Assembly: GCA_000151295.1 (NCBI GenBank)
Contig: GG745340.1
Coordinates: 595,571-659,570 of the forward strand
DNA: 64,000 nucleotides
Direction of reading: 5' to 3'
DNA from: Allomyces macrogynus ATCC 38327
Lineage: Eukaryota > Blastocladiomycota > Blastocladiomycetes > Blastocladiales > Blastocladiaceae
The notes under the pieces were generated by a model, which saw only the letters and a program-made list of their open reading frames with translations, had not been told where the DNA came from and searched no databases. Every line of letters begins with the position of its first letter. Position 1 is the first letter of the stretch. The position numbers and the translations under genes are program-made. Positions 46,145 to 57,843 of this stretch are shown in pieces.

Positions 46145-46684
46145 CTTGCAGCAAGTTGTCGACGCCGTTCAAGGGGGTACTGAAAGACTTGAGCAACGGT
46201 ATTGCGAGAGGAGAGCTGCAACCGCAAAAAGACGATTGATCAGGTTGGGATCGGTTGCGCTGGCCAGCTCGAGGTGAACGAGGTTGGGCGAGGTGGGCCG
46301 CGCGGGCCGCTTGTCCCCGCCCAACAAATGATTGCTTTCTTTTGGCCGAAGAGCAAAAATGCTCGCGTGGCAGCGCACAATCCCCCGGCACGGCCCGATG
46401 ACCAACAACGACATGGACATCAAGCACGCTGGTGGTGGTTGGTGAAACTTTTTGTCATTTCCTATGGGCTAAAATATCATGTGGAGCAACAGCGGCCGCG
46501 TCCGACCCCAAAATGGCAAAAGAACGAAACGGAAACGTCAGGCCAAAAATCTACAAAACCAACCACGATCACGCGAGCAAGGCGACAACGGCGCGACTCC
46601 ACCCCTTGGAAGCTGAAGCTGGAGAGCGGGAGGCGATGCCGGCCGCGCTGTCCCGCGTGTCGAGGTTCAACGACCACAGCAGGT
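46145..46684. other. Intergenic, T-protein promoter and Nopp140 3' flank
   Basis: No recognisable gene or element is seen. The stretch around 46440-46560 is somewhat A-rich. Confidence 0.4.
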
Positions 46685-48228
46685 TTAGTCGCTCTCGTCA
46701 AACTTGATCGAGTTGACGGTCGTGTCAATGGCCCCCCCGCGGTAGCTGCCGCGCTTCTTCTTGTTCTTCTCGTGGCGGAACCCCTTGCCGCGCGTGACAA
46801 TCAGGTCGCGGTGTGCCTTTTCGCCATACGACCCATAGCCCTGGAACGAGTTGTCCTTGAGCCGCTCGTCGAGAAACTCCACCTCGTCCGGGTTCACGCG
46901 CCGAAACGGCTCCGTCTTGCGGCGCTTGTCGCCGGGCTGCGACGAAGGTGCCGGCGACGACGACGGCTCGGCATCCGACTCGCGCGCACGCTTCTTGCTG
47001 GCGGCAGCGGCGGGCTTGTCGTCGTCCGAGTCGCTCGAGCTGCTCGAGTCCGACGAGGACGAGCTGTCCGAGCCCGACGAGGACGAAGATGAGGACGAGC
47101 CACTGTCCGACGAGGACGACGCGGCCTTGGCCGCCTTCTCTTCCGAATCGCTCTCGGAATCGCTGCTCGAGCCCGAGGACGACGACGAATCGCTCGTTGA
47201 CGACGAGCTGGCGTCAGCCTTCTTCGGCGACGCAGCCTTCTTGGGCGACGCGGGCTTCTTCGGCGACGCCGGCTTGGGTGCAGGCGGCTCGTCCTCGGAC
47301 GAGCTGTCAGACGAGGAAGACGACGACGAGCTGTCCGACGACGACGACGACGAGCTGCTCGAGTCAGAACCCGACGTGGCCCNNNNNNNNNNNNNNNNNN
47401 NNNNNNNNNNNNNNNNNNNNNNNNNNNNNNNNNNNNNNNNNNNNNNNNNNNNNNNNNNNNNNNNNNNNNNNNNNNNNNNNNNCCTTTCACGGGACTCTTC
47501 GGCTTCTCCTTCTCATCGCTGCTACTGTCCCGACGAGCTGCCGCTCGACGAGGACGACGACGAGCTGCTCGAGTCCGACTTGGCCGCGGCCGCGGCCTTG
47601 ACGGGGCTCGTCGGCTTCGCCTCTTCCTCGTCGCTGCTGCTGTCACCCGACGAGCTGCTCGAGCTGTCGCTCGATGAGGACGACGAGGACGACGAATCGG
47701 CCTTGGAGGCGGGCGCCGCCTCCTTCTTCACCTCCTTCTTCACCTCCTCATCGTCCGAATCCGAATCGTCCGACGACGACGAGGAGGACGACGACGACTC
47801 GGTGTCCGACTCGCTGCCGCTCGACGACGCGTCGTTGGAAGCCTCCTTCATCTCCACATCGCTGTCCTTCTTGGCCGGCTCGTCATCACTGGACGACGAA
47901 GACGACGAAGACGACGAACTCGAGGACGAACTCGAGGACGAACTCGAGGACGACGACGAGCTCGACGAGCTCGACGAATCCGAGGAAGAAACGGCGGCCG
48001 CGGGGCTAGGGGATCGCCGAGTGTCAGCGCCGCTGCGTGCGGGAAATCGACAGCGTTGGCGTTGTTGAAGTGCACGAACCTGATGTCGAGCTCGGCGAGG
48101 CGCGCATACTTCTTGGTCACGGCAGCGACTGCGGCCTTGTCGAGACCGAGGAGGTCAGCGGCCTTGGCGTGGCCCTGCTCGACCAGGTATGCGTGGACGA
48201 GCGCCAACAGAACGTCGTTGTGGGCCAT
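46685..48228 (-). CDS. SRP40: Nopp140/SRP40-like nucleolar phosphoprotein, internal gap
   Basis: Exon 48228-48080 and exon 48005-46685 (100 N at 47383-47482) encode about 489 residues plus the gap. The N terminus has a LisH-like motif (LLALVHAYLVEQGHAKAADLL). The middle alternates long Ser/Asp/Glu acidic runs with Lys/Ala/Pro basic spacers, including repeated SPKK units, the hallmark of Nopp140. The last 70 residues form the SRP40 C-terminal domain (FRRVNPDEVEFLD, NSFQGYGSYGEKAHRDLIVTRGKGFRHEK). Nopp140 chaperones snoRNPs between nucleolus and Cajal bodies and is heavily phosphorylated by CK2. The gap lies in the repetitive part, so repeat number is unknown. Confidence 0.92.
47383..47482. other. 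Assembly gap (100 N) in the Nopp140 repeat
   Basis: Exactly 100 N is a conventional placeholder for unknown length. It falls in the Ser/Asp repeat region, where assembly is difficult. Confidence 0.99.
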
Positions 48229-48824
48229 GGTAAGGGTCGGTCAGGTTGAGTCGGTATTGCAGCTCAGTTCAGCCGCGTGCGTGTCGCAAAGTGTTGAGGC
48301 TCGGTCCAAGTCGCGCTCGTGCCCCAATCAGCTGCCGTCGCGGTCGCGAGTTCTGGGCCGAAATGGAAGTGGGAAGCCAAGGGGATCACGGTGCGACTTC
48401 AGTCACGCCCTGCCACATGACCTGCTGCCATGGGTCGCGGCCTTGACATGTGACCGCGTCGCGCCATTCCTTTCGGCGGCTCTGCCGCACCTCCCCACGC
48501 TCCGCTCGCCAGCTTCTCCTCGACATCGCGTCGCGCCCGCTCGCGACCCCCACTACCACTACCACAGCATCATCCCACTCTGATCTCTTGTCCGCACTGG
48601 CCGCACTGGCCACTTTGACCCGCTCCGCCCCTGCCCGTGTCCTCTGACGTCAAATTTTGCGCCCGCGACGCGCTGCCGCTCAACTCGTGTGGTCGTGTCG
48701 CCCTGATCAACCACTTGCTCTTGGCTCGACGCCAAGCATTCTGTCACTGGCTCGGCGCCAACCGATATCCACCCTCTTCTTGTTCCGCCCCCGCTCGCCC
48801 TCGCCCGGAGTTCCCGTCGCCAAG
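48229..48824. other. Divergent promoter region, Nopp140 and the fusion gene
   Basis: The 596 bases are C-rich on the right side and contain no clear TATA box and no supported gene. Confidence 0.4.
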
Positions 48825-51603
48825 ATGCCGTCCTCATCGGAGACCGCGCCGCGCATGTTCCCGGCGGAGGACTTCAACGTCTCAATCTACGTGCCCGTGC
48901 ACTACGAGTTTTCGCAGATCGAGTATGTCGCGCCCTTTTTGCAACAGTACCGCGGTGCGTACTTTGTTTCCGTGCAGAAGCGATGCGAAAGCGCGAGCAC
49001 GCTCCTGGCGACCGCGGACTGACGGGTCCTCGCCATACAGGAAGCAAGGTCTTTATTTACAAGTGGAATGGCATCCGCGACAAGATCACCGACTACTACC
49101 TGCGGTCGCCCGAGTACGCGGCCGCCGACCTGTCCGTCTACGACTTTTCGCTCAAGTACCTACTCAAGGCCATTCTCGACGAGCCCGTCGGCCGCAAAGT
49201 CGTGTTTCTCTTGACCACGTCCATGGCCTACTCGTTTGGCATCTACCAGCGCGACCTGCTGTTGGCCGTCAAGACAACGCTCGATGCCCTCGCCGAAGCC
49301 GAGCACAAGGCCGGGGTCGCGACGGGCGACGTGGCACGGATCGCGCGGGCCGAGGAGATCAAGAACAAGGTGTGGGGAGTGTCGGTGATTGGGCATTGTC
49401 TGTACGGGTGCAACTCGTGCAAGGGCAACGACCACAAGGTGCCCGTCTACTACACGCGGTTCGTGTCCGACTTGTCCCCAATGGGAGGCCCGCGGTTAGT
49501 TTCTCACGCTCGAAATGCTGCTTCTCCACCAGGTACTTCAAGGGCAACATTCCGTACACGGTCGAGAGCGTCAAGGCGCAGTTCCAGCTGCAAGACAAGC
49601 CGATCCCGGTATTGTGCGCGCCGTCGACGGGCGAAACGACGCTCCTGCAGCACCGCAACCTGCTCGAGTACCTCAAGAAGCTCCAGGACGAGGGCATTTA
49701 CAAGTTCGTGTGGAAGTTCCACCCGGCCGTCTATGTACGTTTTATAAGTCCAGCAAAATCGTTCGCTGTCGGCGCGTTCAACTGACGAGCTCACCTCCCT
49801 CAGAACCCGCTCGGCTACGATGAGTCGGTCGAGTGCGACCGCATCGAAAAAGCCAACGTCGAATGGATTTTCCAGCACTTTGAGGTCACGCGCGAGGACG
49901 AGCCGTGCCTGTTGCCGTTTGTCGAGGCCTTCCCGATCATCTTTTGCGACCTGCACTCGTCGGTGCCGTTCATCGCGTCCTACTTTAGCCCCAAGGCCAT
50001 CGTGTGCTACTGGAACGACGCTGACTACGAGGTGCCCGCCGGCCGCGACCAGGCGTTCCTCGCCAACCTACACGTCTACCAGGAACTTGACGGGCTCGAA
50101 CACATTCTTGCCGCCGACAAGGTGCCGAAAGCCATGGGCGACCGCAGCTTCTTTTGGAGCCAGTACGGCCACGTCGACGGAAATGAGGTCGGCCGGTTCG
50201 CGTCGCTGTGCGGGTGGCCGCGGCAAGCCGAGTCGGAGACGGTTGTCGCGAATGGCAAGCTGGCGGTGGATTTGGCGCCGCTGTTCCGGCCGGCGCTCGC
50301 GGCAACGGTCCGCGCTTGGGACAAGATCTTGGAGGAGGCGCAAGAACTCAAGCGCACCAAGCCCGATCCGGGCGAGGACCCGGAGTGCGAGGTGAAGCTC
50401 GCGATGGGCCTGTTCAAGGACACGCAGCTGCACCCGCGGTCGAGCGTCACCAACGGCACGACGGTCTCGTCGACGCCGGGCACGGCCACGGCCGACCCGG
50501 CGCGCACGGTCAAGGTCATGTCATTCAACCTGTGGTGGGGCAGCGAAGGGTGCTACCGGACGGGCTACCTCGCCGGCGAGACGCTCGACCGCGCCGCGCC
50601 GTTCCCGGGACACGAGACGCGTCAGGACCTGTTCGACAAGACGGCGCGCGTCATCTTGAACAGTGGCGCCGACGTGGTCGGGTGCCAGGAGTGCGCGTCG
50701 ATTGCGCGCGACGACAAGAACCACGAGGAAGAGATTGATCGTGGAGAACTCGGGTCGCGCATCAACAACTTGGCCGATCTCGCAGCGCGGTTGACGGCTC
50801 TCTCGTCCTCGGGCGACAAGTGGGTCGCCGTCGACCAAGGGATCTTGACGCCCGGGAAGGGGTGCCGCAACCCGTGGGGCATTCTCACGCGCGTGCCCGT
50901 CGTGACCCAGTCGCCCAAGGGATTCGGTGTGCAGCTCGCGGCGACGACGACGCGGCCGGCGTTCTGGGTGTTTAACACCCACCTGCCGTACAAGCCCTAC
51001 CAGCCGTACCAGGTCCAGCGGCCGCACATGATCCCGTATGAGGGCGCGCTGGCACTCACCAACGAGTGCGACGCCATCGAGTCGAGCACGGCATGCCGTG
51101 GCGCGCAGATTGACGCGCTCCTGGCTGATATTTCTGCCGCTGTCGGCACCGCGACGGATCCCATTTTCCTGGTCGGCGATTTCAACGAGCCGAGCCATCT
51201 CGACTGGACTAACGACGCAGTGATTGCGGGCGACCACCCGCTGCCCGTCGCGTGGCCATCAACGACACGGTTTGCGGCGGCCGGGTTTGTGGACGCGTTC
51301 CGCACCGTGCGCCCGGACCCGGTGCGCGTCCCGGGGTTCACGTGGTGTTGCTACAATGAGGACCTGGCAAACGGGCGTGGCGACGAGGAGGGGTGGCGCG
51401 TGCACGGTGATGGCGCACGCGATCATCCTGACCGGATCGACTTTGTCCTGGCGCAGCGTGCGCGGGTCCTGGACGTACAGGTGATTGGCAACGACACGTC
51501 ATGCGGGACCGGGCGCAAGGTCGTGGGGCTCGTGGACGTGGGCGTGCCGAATCGCGAGTGGACGTCGGACCATCGCGCGGTTGTGGGCGTGTTTGAGTTA
51601 TGA
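48825..51603 (+). CDS. Fusion: CDP-glycerol transferase-like domain + endonuclease/exonuclease/phosphatase domain
   Basis: Exons 48825-48954, 49041-49494, 49533-49734 and 49804-51603 encode 861 residues. Residues 1 to about 470 look like a GT-B transferase of the CDP-glycerol:polyglycerophosphate type: PVLCAPSTGETTLLQHRNLL, the KFHP motif and the CDLHSS..PFIASYF..KAIVCY acceptor-site pattern. Residues about 500-861 form a complete EEP fold. Its catalytic landmarks are MSFNLWW, VVGCQE, NTHLPYKPY, GDFNEP and SDHRAVV. Both parts lie in the last 1,800-bp exon without a break, so the fusion is real in this assembly. The substrate is unknown; membrane or phospho-glycan metabolism is speculation. 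No signal peptide or membrane span is seen. Confidence 0.8.
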
Positions 51604-51759
51604 GTGACTGAAGATGGACGAGGACGAGACTTTTGATCGCATTTGGATGCGTGGCCGGACTGATTGATGATGGTGAATAACTCGCGGCGGGAGGCGAAGA
51701 AATACAACCCCACTTCTGTTGCAGATGATGGACAAAGGTGGAAAGGAGGGAAACGATGT

Positions 51760-52783
51760 TTATGACGCCATTCGCAGTTTGTTCAACCTCGACAAGAGCT
51801 CAGGATCCTCCTTGACCTCCTCCTCGACGGGTGCCTGTGGGAAATAGGTGGCCCGTTAGTTTGAGTCTCGACGATCCTGAACGCCGAGACGACGATGCAA
51901 CATACGTTGAGCTCGGCGCCGACCTTGCCGCCCTGGCCCAGCAAGCCGTCGGTCACCTCGAACAACACCTTCTCCACCTCTTCCTCGGCCTCGTCCTCGA
52001 GATCCTCCTCGTCGAGCCCCGTGATGGTGTCATCGATCATTTCCTCGATGATGCCCGCCTAAAAACGGCACAAGAAAAGTCACGACCATGGTATCAGGAG
52101 CAAACCGATTTTGTTAATTCCGAATCAAGCGCGCGATCGGCCATCGTATGGGCGAGCTCGGCAACGGACGGACCGACCTTCATCATTTCGCGCGACATTT
52201 CCTGCATCTGCGCCGAGATTTCTGGTAACTTGACGAGCCGGTTGACGACCTTCATGATCTCAGTACTCTTTTGCAGCGAGCCCGCGACTTTGAGCGTGGC
52301 TACACAAGGGAACGGCGCGAATTCGGGTGGTCAGTGACCACGATGCACACGCCATCCCTCGCATCGAGCCCACAGCAAACGGCCCCGCGTCGCGTACCGA
52401 GTTGGTGGCCGAGCTGCATGCTGACGGAATTGAGCTGCGCCTTGCTCGTGTGCAATCGCTGAATGACTTTGCGCGTGCGCACGATTTCCTTGGCGAGCGT
52501 TTTGCACACAGCCTTGTCCCCCTTCTTGGCCGCGAGTTGCAAGGAACGCTTGACCTTGGTCTCTTCGACCTGGATCGTGCGGATTTGGCGGTCCATTTGC
52601 CGCTCCTGTGCGCGAATCGACTGCCGCCACTTCTTGACCTGGAAACGCGAAGGGCGAGATGTTGGTCATGGTTCGTTCACGGCACGGGCGCGTCGATGGA
52701 GCAAGCAGCAGCAGTAGCAGCAGCGTGCGCACCTGCTCCTCGGGCGACTGTATTCCGAGCATGTTCTTGATGAACGCGGACAT
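51760..52783 (-). CDS. VPS24: ESCRT-III subunit CHMP3/VPS24
   Basis: Five exons (52783-52733, 52638-52398, 52299-52178, 52058-51906 and 51834-51760) encode 213 residues, the family size. The basic helical N-terminal half has VDRQIR-like [18 protein letters not shown] and [29 protein letters not shown] and [12 protein letters not shown] follow, as in CHMP3. The acidic C-terminal half ends in a MIM1-like helix ([10 protein letters not shown]). The protein polymerises on endosomal membranes with VPS2 and is removed by VPS4. All splice joins preserve family sequence. Confidence 0.94.
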
Positions 52784-53239
52784 GGTGGGTCGGAGGCCAA
52801 ACGAGGTGATGGGCGCGTATTGTTGTCCGGTGCGAGGATTTGTGCAGCGTGGGCTGGGTGCAGTGCGGCGGGTCGAGTGCAGATGGTGTCGTCAAGGTCG
52901 AGAAGAGCTTGCGAGAGCGAATGCCATCGACGTTGTCGTCGTGCCGGGTCGTTGTTGGCGATGGTAGGTACCGCCGGTACAGGCCGTGCAGCACGCGGCG
53001 AGCCAGCTGAACGCGCGCGCAGGGCCAGGTCCCCGACTGACGTGGATGCAAGGTGGGCGAGCCGTTGCCCAAGACAAACTGCGCGCCCAAGCTGGCGACG
53101 CGGCTCGCCATACGACCACGGCCACGACCACGACAACGACGACGACCGCGCGTGACCACGCTCTCTGGCCAGCCCGATCACGAACCGAAAACTCGTTGCA
53201 AGCCGTCCCGCGCGCCCGCCACGCTCCGACCGACCCACC
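52784..53239. other. Divergent promoter region, VPS24 and RRM gene
   Basis: No TATA box or gene is seen. A CGACCACGGC-rich repeat lies near 53110-53160. Confidence 0.4.
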
Positions 53240-54945
53240 ATGCAGGCCAACGTCGACCTCAGCCTGGAGGACCTGATCCGGCAGCAGAAAGCCGCTGCCG
53301 GCAAGCCGGCCGCACCAAAACCCGCCACGAAACCCCCCGTCAAGACCGCCAAGATGACCGAGTACAAGGGCGGCAAGGGCACCTTCACGAACGGGACTCC
53401 ACCGAAGTCGGGACCCGGCAGCAGCGCTCGGCCGAGTACGCCCACCGTCGACCTGCGCCGCACGCTCAAGACGAGCGGGTCGCGCGTGTCGGGCAGCGGC
53501 AAGCCTGACGAACAGAAGTCCGTTGATTTGCGGCAGACGCTGTCCATGTCGACGAGACCGGCGAGGGCAGCGCAGGGCAAGGTCGCGTCGGCCGTCACGG
53601 ACGACTTGCGGTCGGTGCTCGCGTCGCGCAAGTCAGGCCCGCATCATCATCCGGCACCGCACGCTGCGCCGGCGCAGAAGCAGCACCAGCAGCAGAAGAA
53701 GCAGTGGCCGAAGCAGGGTCCGGGCATGACCAAGATTCAGGTTGTCGTTGGACCAAATGGACGGCGCGAAGTGCGCCAAGCAAGGTACGAGTCGTGTGGG
53801 CGCTTATGGCTGTATTGCTCTTAGCTGACCGCGGTTATGTTTCCGTCGGTGACAGAGAACCCGTGAAAATCTCGATTGTCAACGACCGCGTCGCAACACC
53901 AGAACCAGCACGACCAGTCCCGAACGCCGCACCAACGGTTGTCCAGAGACCGACCCCGCTGTCGCTGTCGTTTGTCCCTGCTCCTCAACCGGGTCCACCA
54001 GTGCAGGAACCTGCTATCGCTCCACCACCACCCACGCAACAGGTACGCGTTTGTCGCGCGCGCCGTTCCCTTTTCGAGTGCGCTAACTTGTCCTTTGCCC
54101 GCGAACCAGCGTCCCGGCTTGATTGTGATCCCTGCCCCTTCCTCATACTCGACCTACCCGCCGGTCATGCCACACCAGCCGTACCGGCCGGTCCACGTCT
54201 CTCTTCCGCACGGCATGCCGCACACCATGGCGCCGCCGACCATGGGCTATCATTCGACGGGCGCGCCGGGCTACCCGGGCCATTTCGCTGCACCGCCCGT
54301 TGCCGCGCCACCAGTTCCCGCACTCGCGCCCGCCCCGTTCGTCTCGCCGCCCACAATCGCAACGCCGGCGCCGGGACTCGGCGGGCTCCCGGTACACACG
54401 ATCCGGATTGGCAACCTCCACCCGAAAACGACGTCGGACGAGCTGCGGGTGCGTTTGCGATTTTGCCTTGCTTGCGTGGCACCCCAGCTGCGAGTGATCT
54501 CGGCTGAGGCTCGACCCGGTTCCCATCCAGCGCCACTTCTCCGACTTTGGCGAGATCATCGACGTGCAGCTCTTGTCGTCGCCCGAGGGCAAGCCGTTGG
54601 GGATCGCACTCATCTCGTACACGACCGAGACGGCGTGCTCGGCCGCGATTCGGCAGTTCAACAATATTCTCGTTGACGGTACGTTGCCGTGTTGCTCGAG
54701 CCAGGTGTCTCTCGAGGATTTCCCTGACCAAAGCGATGACTGCAGGGTTCACGCTCAAGGTCGATTACCACAAGGTGCCGGCCACTTCGTCCAGCTCAAC
54801 AGCGACCCAAAGCCCGCTCCCGCTCGCATCGCAGACCCAGTACGTATTACCTACTGTTGGCTCGATTCTCCACCCATTAGACATGGTCGAATCTGACTTG
54901 GTTGCCGTCAATCTCACATCTCGTAGCTTGACCTACCACCGATGA
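53240..54945 (+). CDS. RRM protein with UAP56-binding-like motif, probable mRNA export adaptor
   Basis: Exons 53240-53784, 53856-54042, 54110-54448, 54531-54678, 54746-54839 and 54927-54945 encode 443 residues. The N terminus ANVDLSLEDLIRQQKAA resembles the UAP56-binding motif of Yra1/ALY-type adaptors. Then come repeated VDLRRTL/VDLRQTL/DDLRSVL motifs in a basic, disordered region, a Pro-rich middle, and an RRM at about residues 345-420. The RRM reads HTIRIGNLHPKTTSDELR (RNP2 region), RHFSDFGEIIDVQLL and GIALISYTT (RNP1 region). An RNA-binding adaptor linking mRNA to the UAP56 helicase is inferred. The last intron is inferred from GTACGT and TAG; reading through ends at the same stop with a different tail. 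Confidence 0.78.
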
Positions 54946-55145
54946 TCGGGAGCTGGCCGAAATGGGATTCTTTAGGGAAGCAATTGCTATACATACAATT
55001 TCTTTCTTCATTTCTTATGCTACTCGTTGCAGTTCCTTGAATGGCACGTTGCTGTGAGCAGGTGAAAGATGTTGCCTTGCGATCGGTTGTGATGATGGTC
55101 GTCATGCTCGCGCGGCTGGCCTGCCGCAACGATCAGGCCACAACC

Positions 55146-57843
55146 ATGTCCACCGACTTGCTGCAATCGTTACTCAAGGTAATGAATGGAGCCAACGTCA
55201 ACGCTCAAATCCCAACTGAGCCGGGAACAGCTGCGAAATAGTCGAGCCCCGACCAACGAACCGATGATCTTGCCCCGACTCGCTTCTGCAATCGTGTAGC
55301 TTCCGAGCACCGATGACGTCTTCGCCCTCCTTCAAGAACATCTACGCACGCGCGGTGATCCCAGTCTGCTCGAGGCGGTCAACGCTCTCGTCGGGGCACT
55401 GCTCTGCGAGCGAGTGGATCAGGTTGGTCTCCCTTCACTTCTCTCACCTGAACCGCTCTCTGAATGATATCGGGTGGACACTGATTGCTGTTTTCCGGGC
55501 TTTTCAAGACGGTTGTCGACAGCTTGTTCAAGAAATTTCTCCAATTTCAGGCTGGCCTCAAGTCGCTCGATGATGCCCAGGCCAAGCTTGTGCAAGTGAC
55601 CTTGACCCGCTTCCTGTTGGCCCGCGAAGATCTCGGAGAGTACAAGCGCGCAATCGCGTGCTTTGGGCCGTGGATGGCTGCCGGCCGGACCGCGCAGTAG
55701 ATCACGTCCAATTTGGCGACACGGAACGCGGCCGTCGTTGACGACCTAGCGGCCAAGGTGCTTGCCATGTCAGCGCTATTAACGCTCAAGCTGCACGACC
55801 GGATCGACGCGGCCGCGTTGCAGCGCCCCGATGGGATGCGCGCCAGGTGGAACGACCTCATGGCCAAGTTCACGACGCTGAAGTGGCAAGCGATCATGGG
55901 CTCGGCTGCAAATGCCGCCGACCCGGCGCTGCTCGACGCGCTCGCCGACGAGCTCGAGTCGAACCACCACGAGCACAGCGTGATTCTCATGGACGCGCTC
56001 GCCGTGGCCATCTCGCCGGCCAACGTCGACCTGCTGCAACGCGTGCTCAGTACGGCGTGGGGTCTCGATATTGAAAACACGTCGGTGCCCAAACTGTTTG
56101 GCCCGCTCTACCGGTCGTTTTTGCGGCTACTCTTGCAGACCAAGTTTGTCGAGGCCGAGCATCTGACGGGGCTCGTGTGCGGTTACTTGGCCAAGATTCG
56201 CGACCTTAGCGAGGTCAAGCTGCACACGATGAGTTTGGCGCTCAAGACGCTGTTCCAGGCGCTTGCGAACTGGCCGGAAACCACGGTTCGGTACCTGGAC
56301 AGCCGCTCGTCGAGTGGATCATGTTTGGGCCGTTGCGCGACCGCGACGAAGATCGCATTGAGATGGTGTGGATGATGAAGCTTGACTGTGATGAGGGGTA
56401 CGTTTGGACTGGCTATTTTCCGGATTCTACTGAGTTCCGTCTCACTTTCTGACATGCCGATCAATGGGACATTCACGGACTACTCGGTGCGTGTCTACGC
56501 CAACGTGCTCGCGCTACAGCTCGCCAGCGCCCCCGGCGCTCAAGGATCCGACGCTCGACTACTTTGTGCGCCAGCTCGGCCGTGCGGAAATGTGCCCGGA
56601 GCTCGAGTTCCCGAACCAGCTCGTGAACCGACAAAAGGTCCGCCTGCTTTCGACGCTGCTCCTCGTCGTCCCGCTCATCGTCACCAAGACCTCGGCGCTG
56701 CGATACCTGCAACAATTTGCCCGGCTCATGGACCAAGAGTCGACCATGAACGTGAGGCAGTACTACGAGTGGCTGCTCGCGCGCATCGCGCTCGAGGACC
56801 CGGCTGCGTGCTAGTCATTTCTGTTCGCTGAACTGCAAGACTACAACACGCGGTCGCAGAAAATCACGTCGCTGCTCGTCGTCGCCGGGTACATGGTCCA
56901 GGCGCTCGGCCGGATCGGGTCCCCCGCCAACGTCGTCGCCACGGCCGAGGTCGTGTTCGCCGTCGTGACCCCGTGGCTCGCGACCAATCACTTTACCGTG
57001 CGCCTGCACACGCAGTGGGTGATTAGCCGCACGTGGCGGATTTGCGAGACGCACGAGAAGCACGACGGCGCACCGGTCGCGCTCAAGGCGCTGTTGGCGC
57101 GGCAGGACCTGGTCGCGCTCGTCAAGTTCATTCAAACGAACCGCGACTCGACCAAGTTCCGCACCAAGTACATTGCCGCAAAATACTTGAACAATGACTT
57201 TGATCCGGTCGATGACTGGACGCTCACGTTTGTGTTTGAGCTGTTCCCGACGCTGTCGTCGGAGACGGCAAGCGACGAACACATTTCGGCGCGCGCGTTC
57301 CGCCGCGTGTTGCAGGGCGGGGACGTCAAGGTCGACGTTGGCGCGGGCTGGCCGCGGATCAGCGCGCCCGAGCGTGTCTTCCACTTAATGGGGTCGCAGA
57401 TAGAGGACGAGGCGCAGCTGAGCCACGGTGCCGATCTGGTGGTGGACCAGGCGACGGGCGTCGTTGCGGACATGGCCACGAGCGCGCCACGAACCAAGAG
57501 CGGCCAGCCGAACGGCGGCAAGGGCAAGGGTAAGAACAAGGGCAAGATCAAGTGCGATACCAAGGCACCTGCATCTGCTCAACCCGCCGAGGCCGCGATC
57601 CACGCCGACCAACCCGCCACGGGCCTCGGCGCCGTCCAGAACATGATCCGGTCGATCCCCGGCGCCGTGGGTGCCGGCCGTGCCGGCCGGTTCCAGTTCA
57701 TTCTCTTGGCCGCAGGCAATATCATCGATGTGTGCATTGAGATCCCGCATCTTGGGCTCACGCGGTCGCTCAATGTGCACAACAGCGCCGTGATCCTGAT
57801 CTGGGAATACGTGCGTCGGCAGCTGCTCGCGCTCAATGCCTAG
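55146..57843 (+). pseudogene. TARBP1/Trm3-like tRNA 2'-O-methyltransferase gene, broken
   Basis: Exons 55146-55178, 55300-55422 and from 55509 onward give helical-repeat sequence and end in the motif 3 block typical of SpoU enzymes ([19 protein letters not shown]). Trm3/TARBP1 methylates G18 of tRNA. In-frame TAG stops lie at 55698-55700 and 56812-56814 with homologous-looking sequence continuing. The frame shifts near 56299 and 56525, and the acceptor expected near 56490 is missing. In the catalytic region, motif 1 (NxGxxxR) and motif 2 (GxExxG) are absent and a Gly/Lys-rich stretch ([13 protein letters not shown]) stands instead. It is either a pseudogene or badly mis-sequenced. Confidence 0.75.

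Noticed and set aside
46851..48068. 405-codon acidic Asp/Glu/Leu-rich frame on the plus strand
   Set aside because: It is the antisense of the Nopp140 Ser repeats (TCG/TCC codons read backwards as CGA/GGA and shifted as GAC/GAG) and crosses the N gap.
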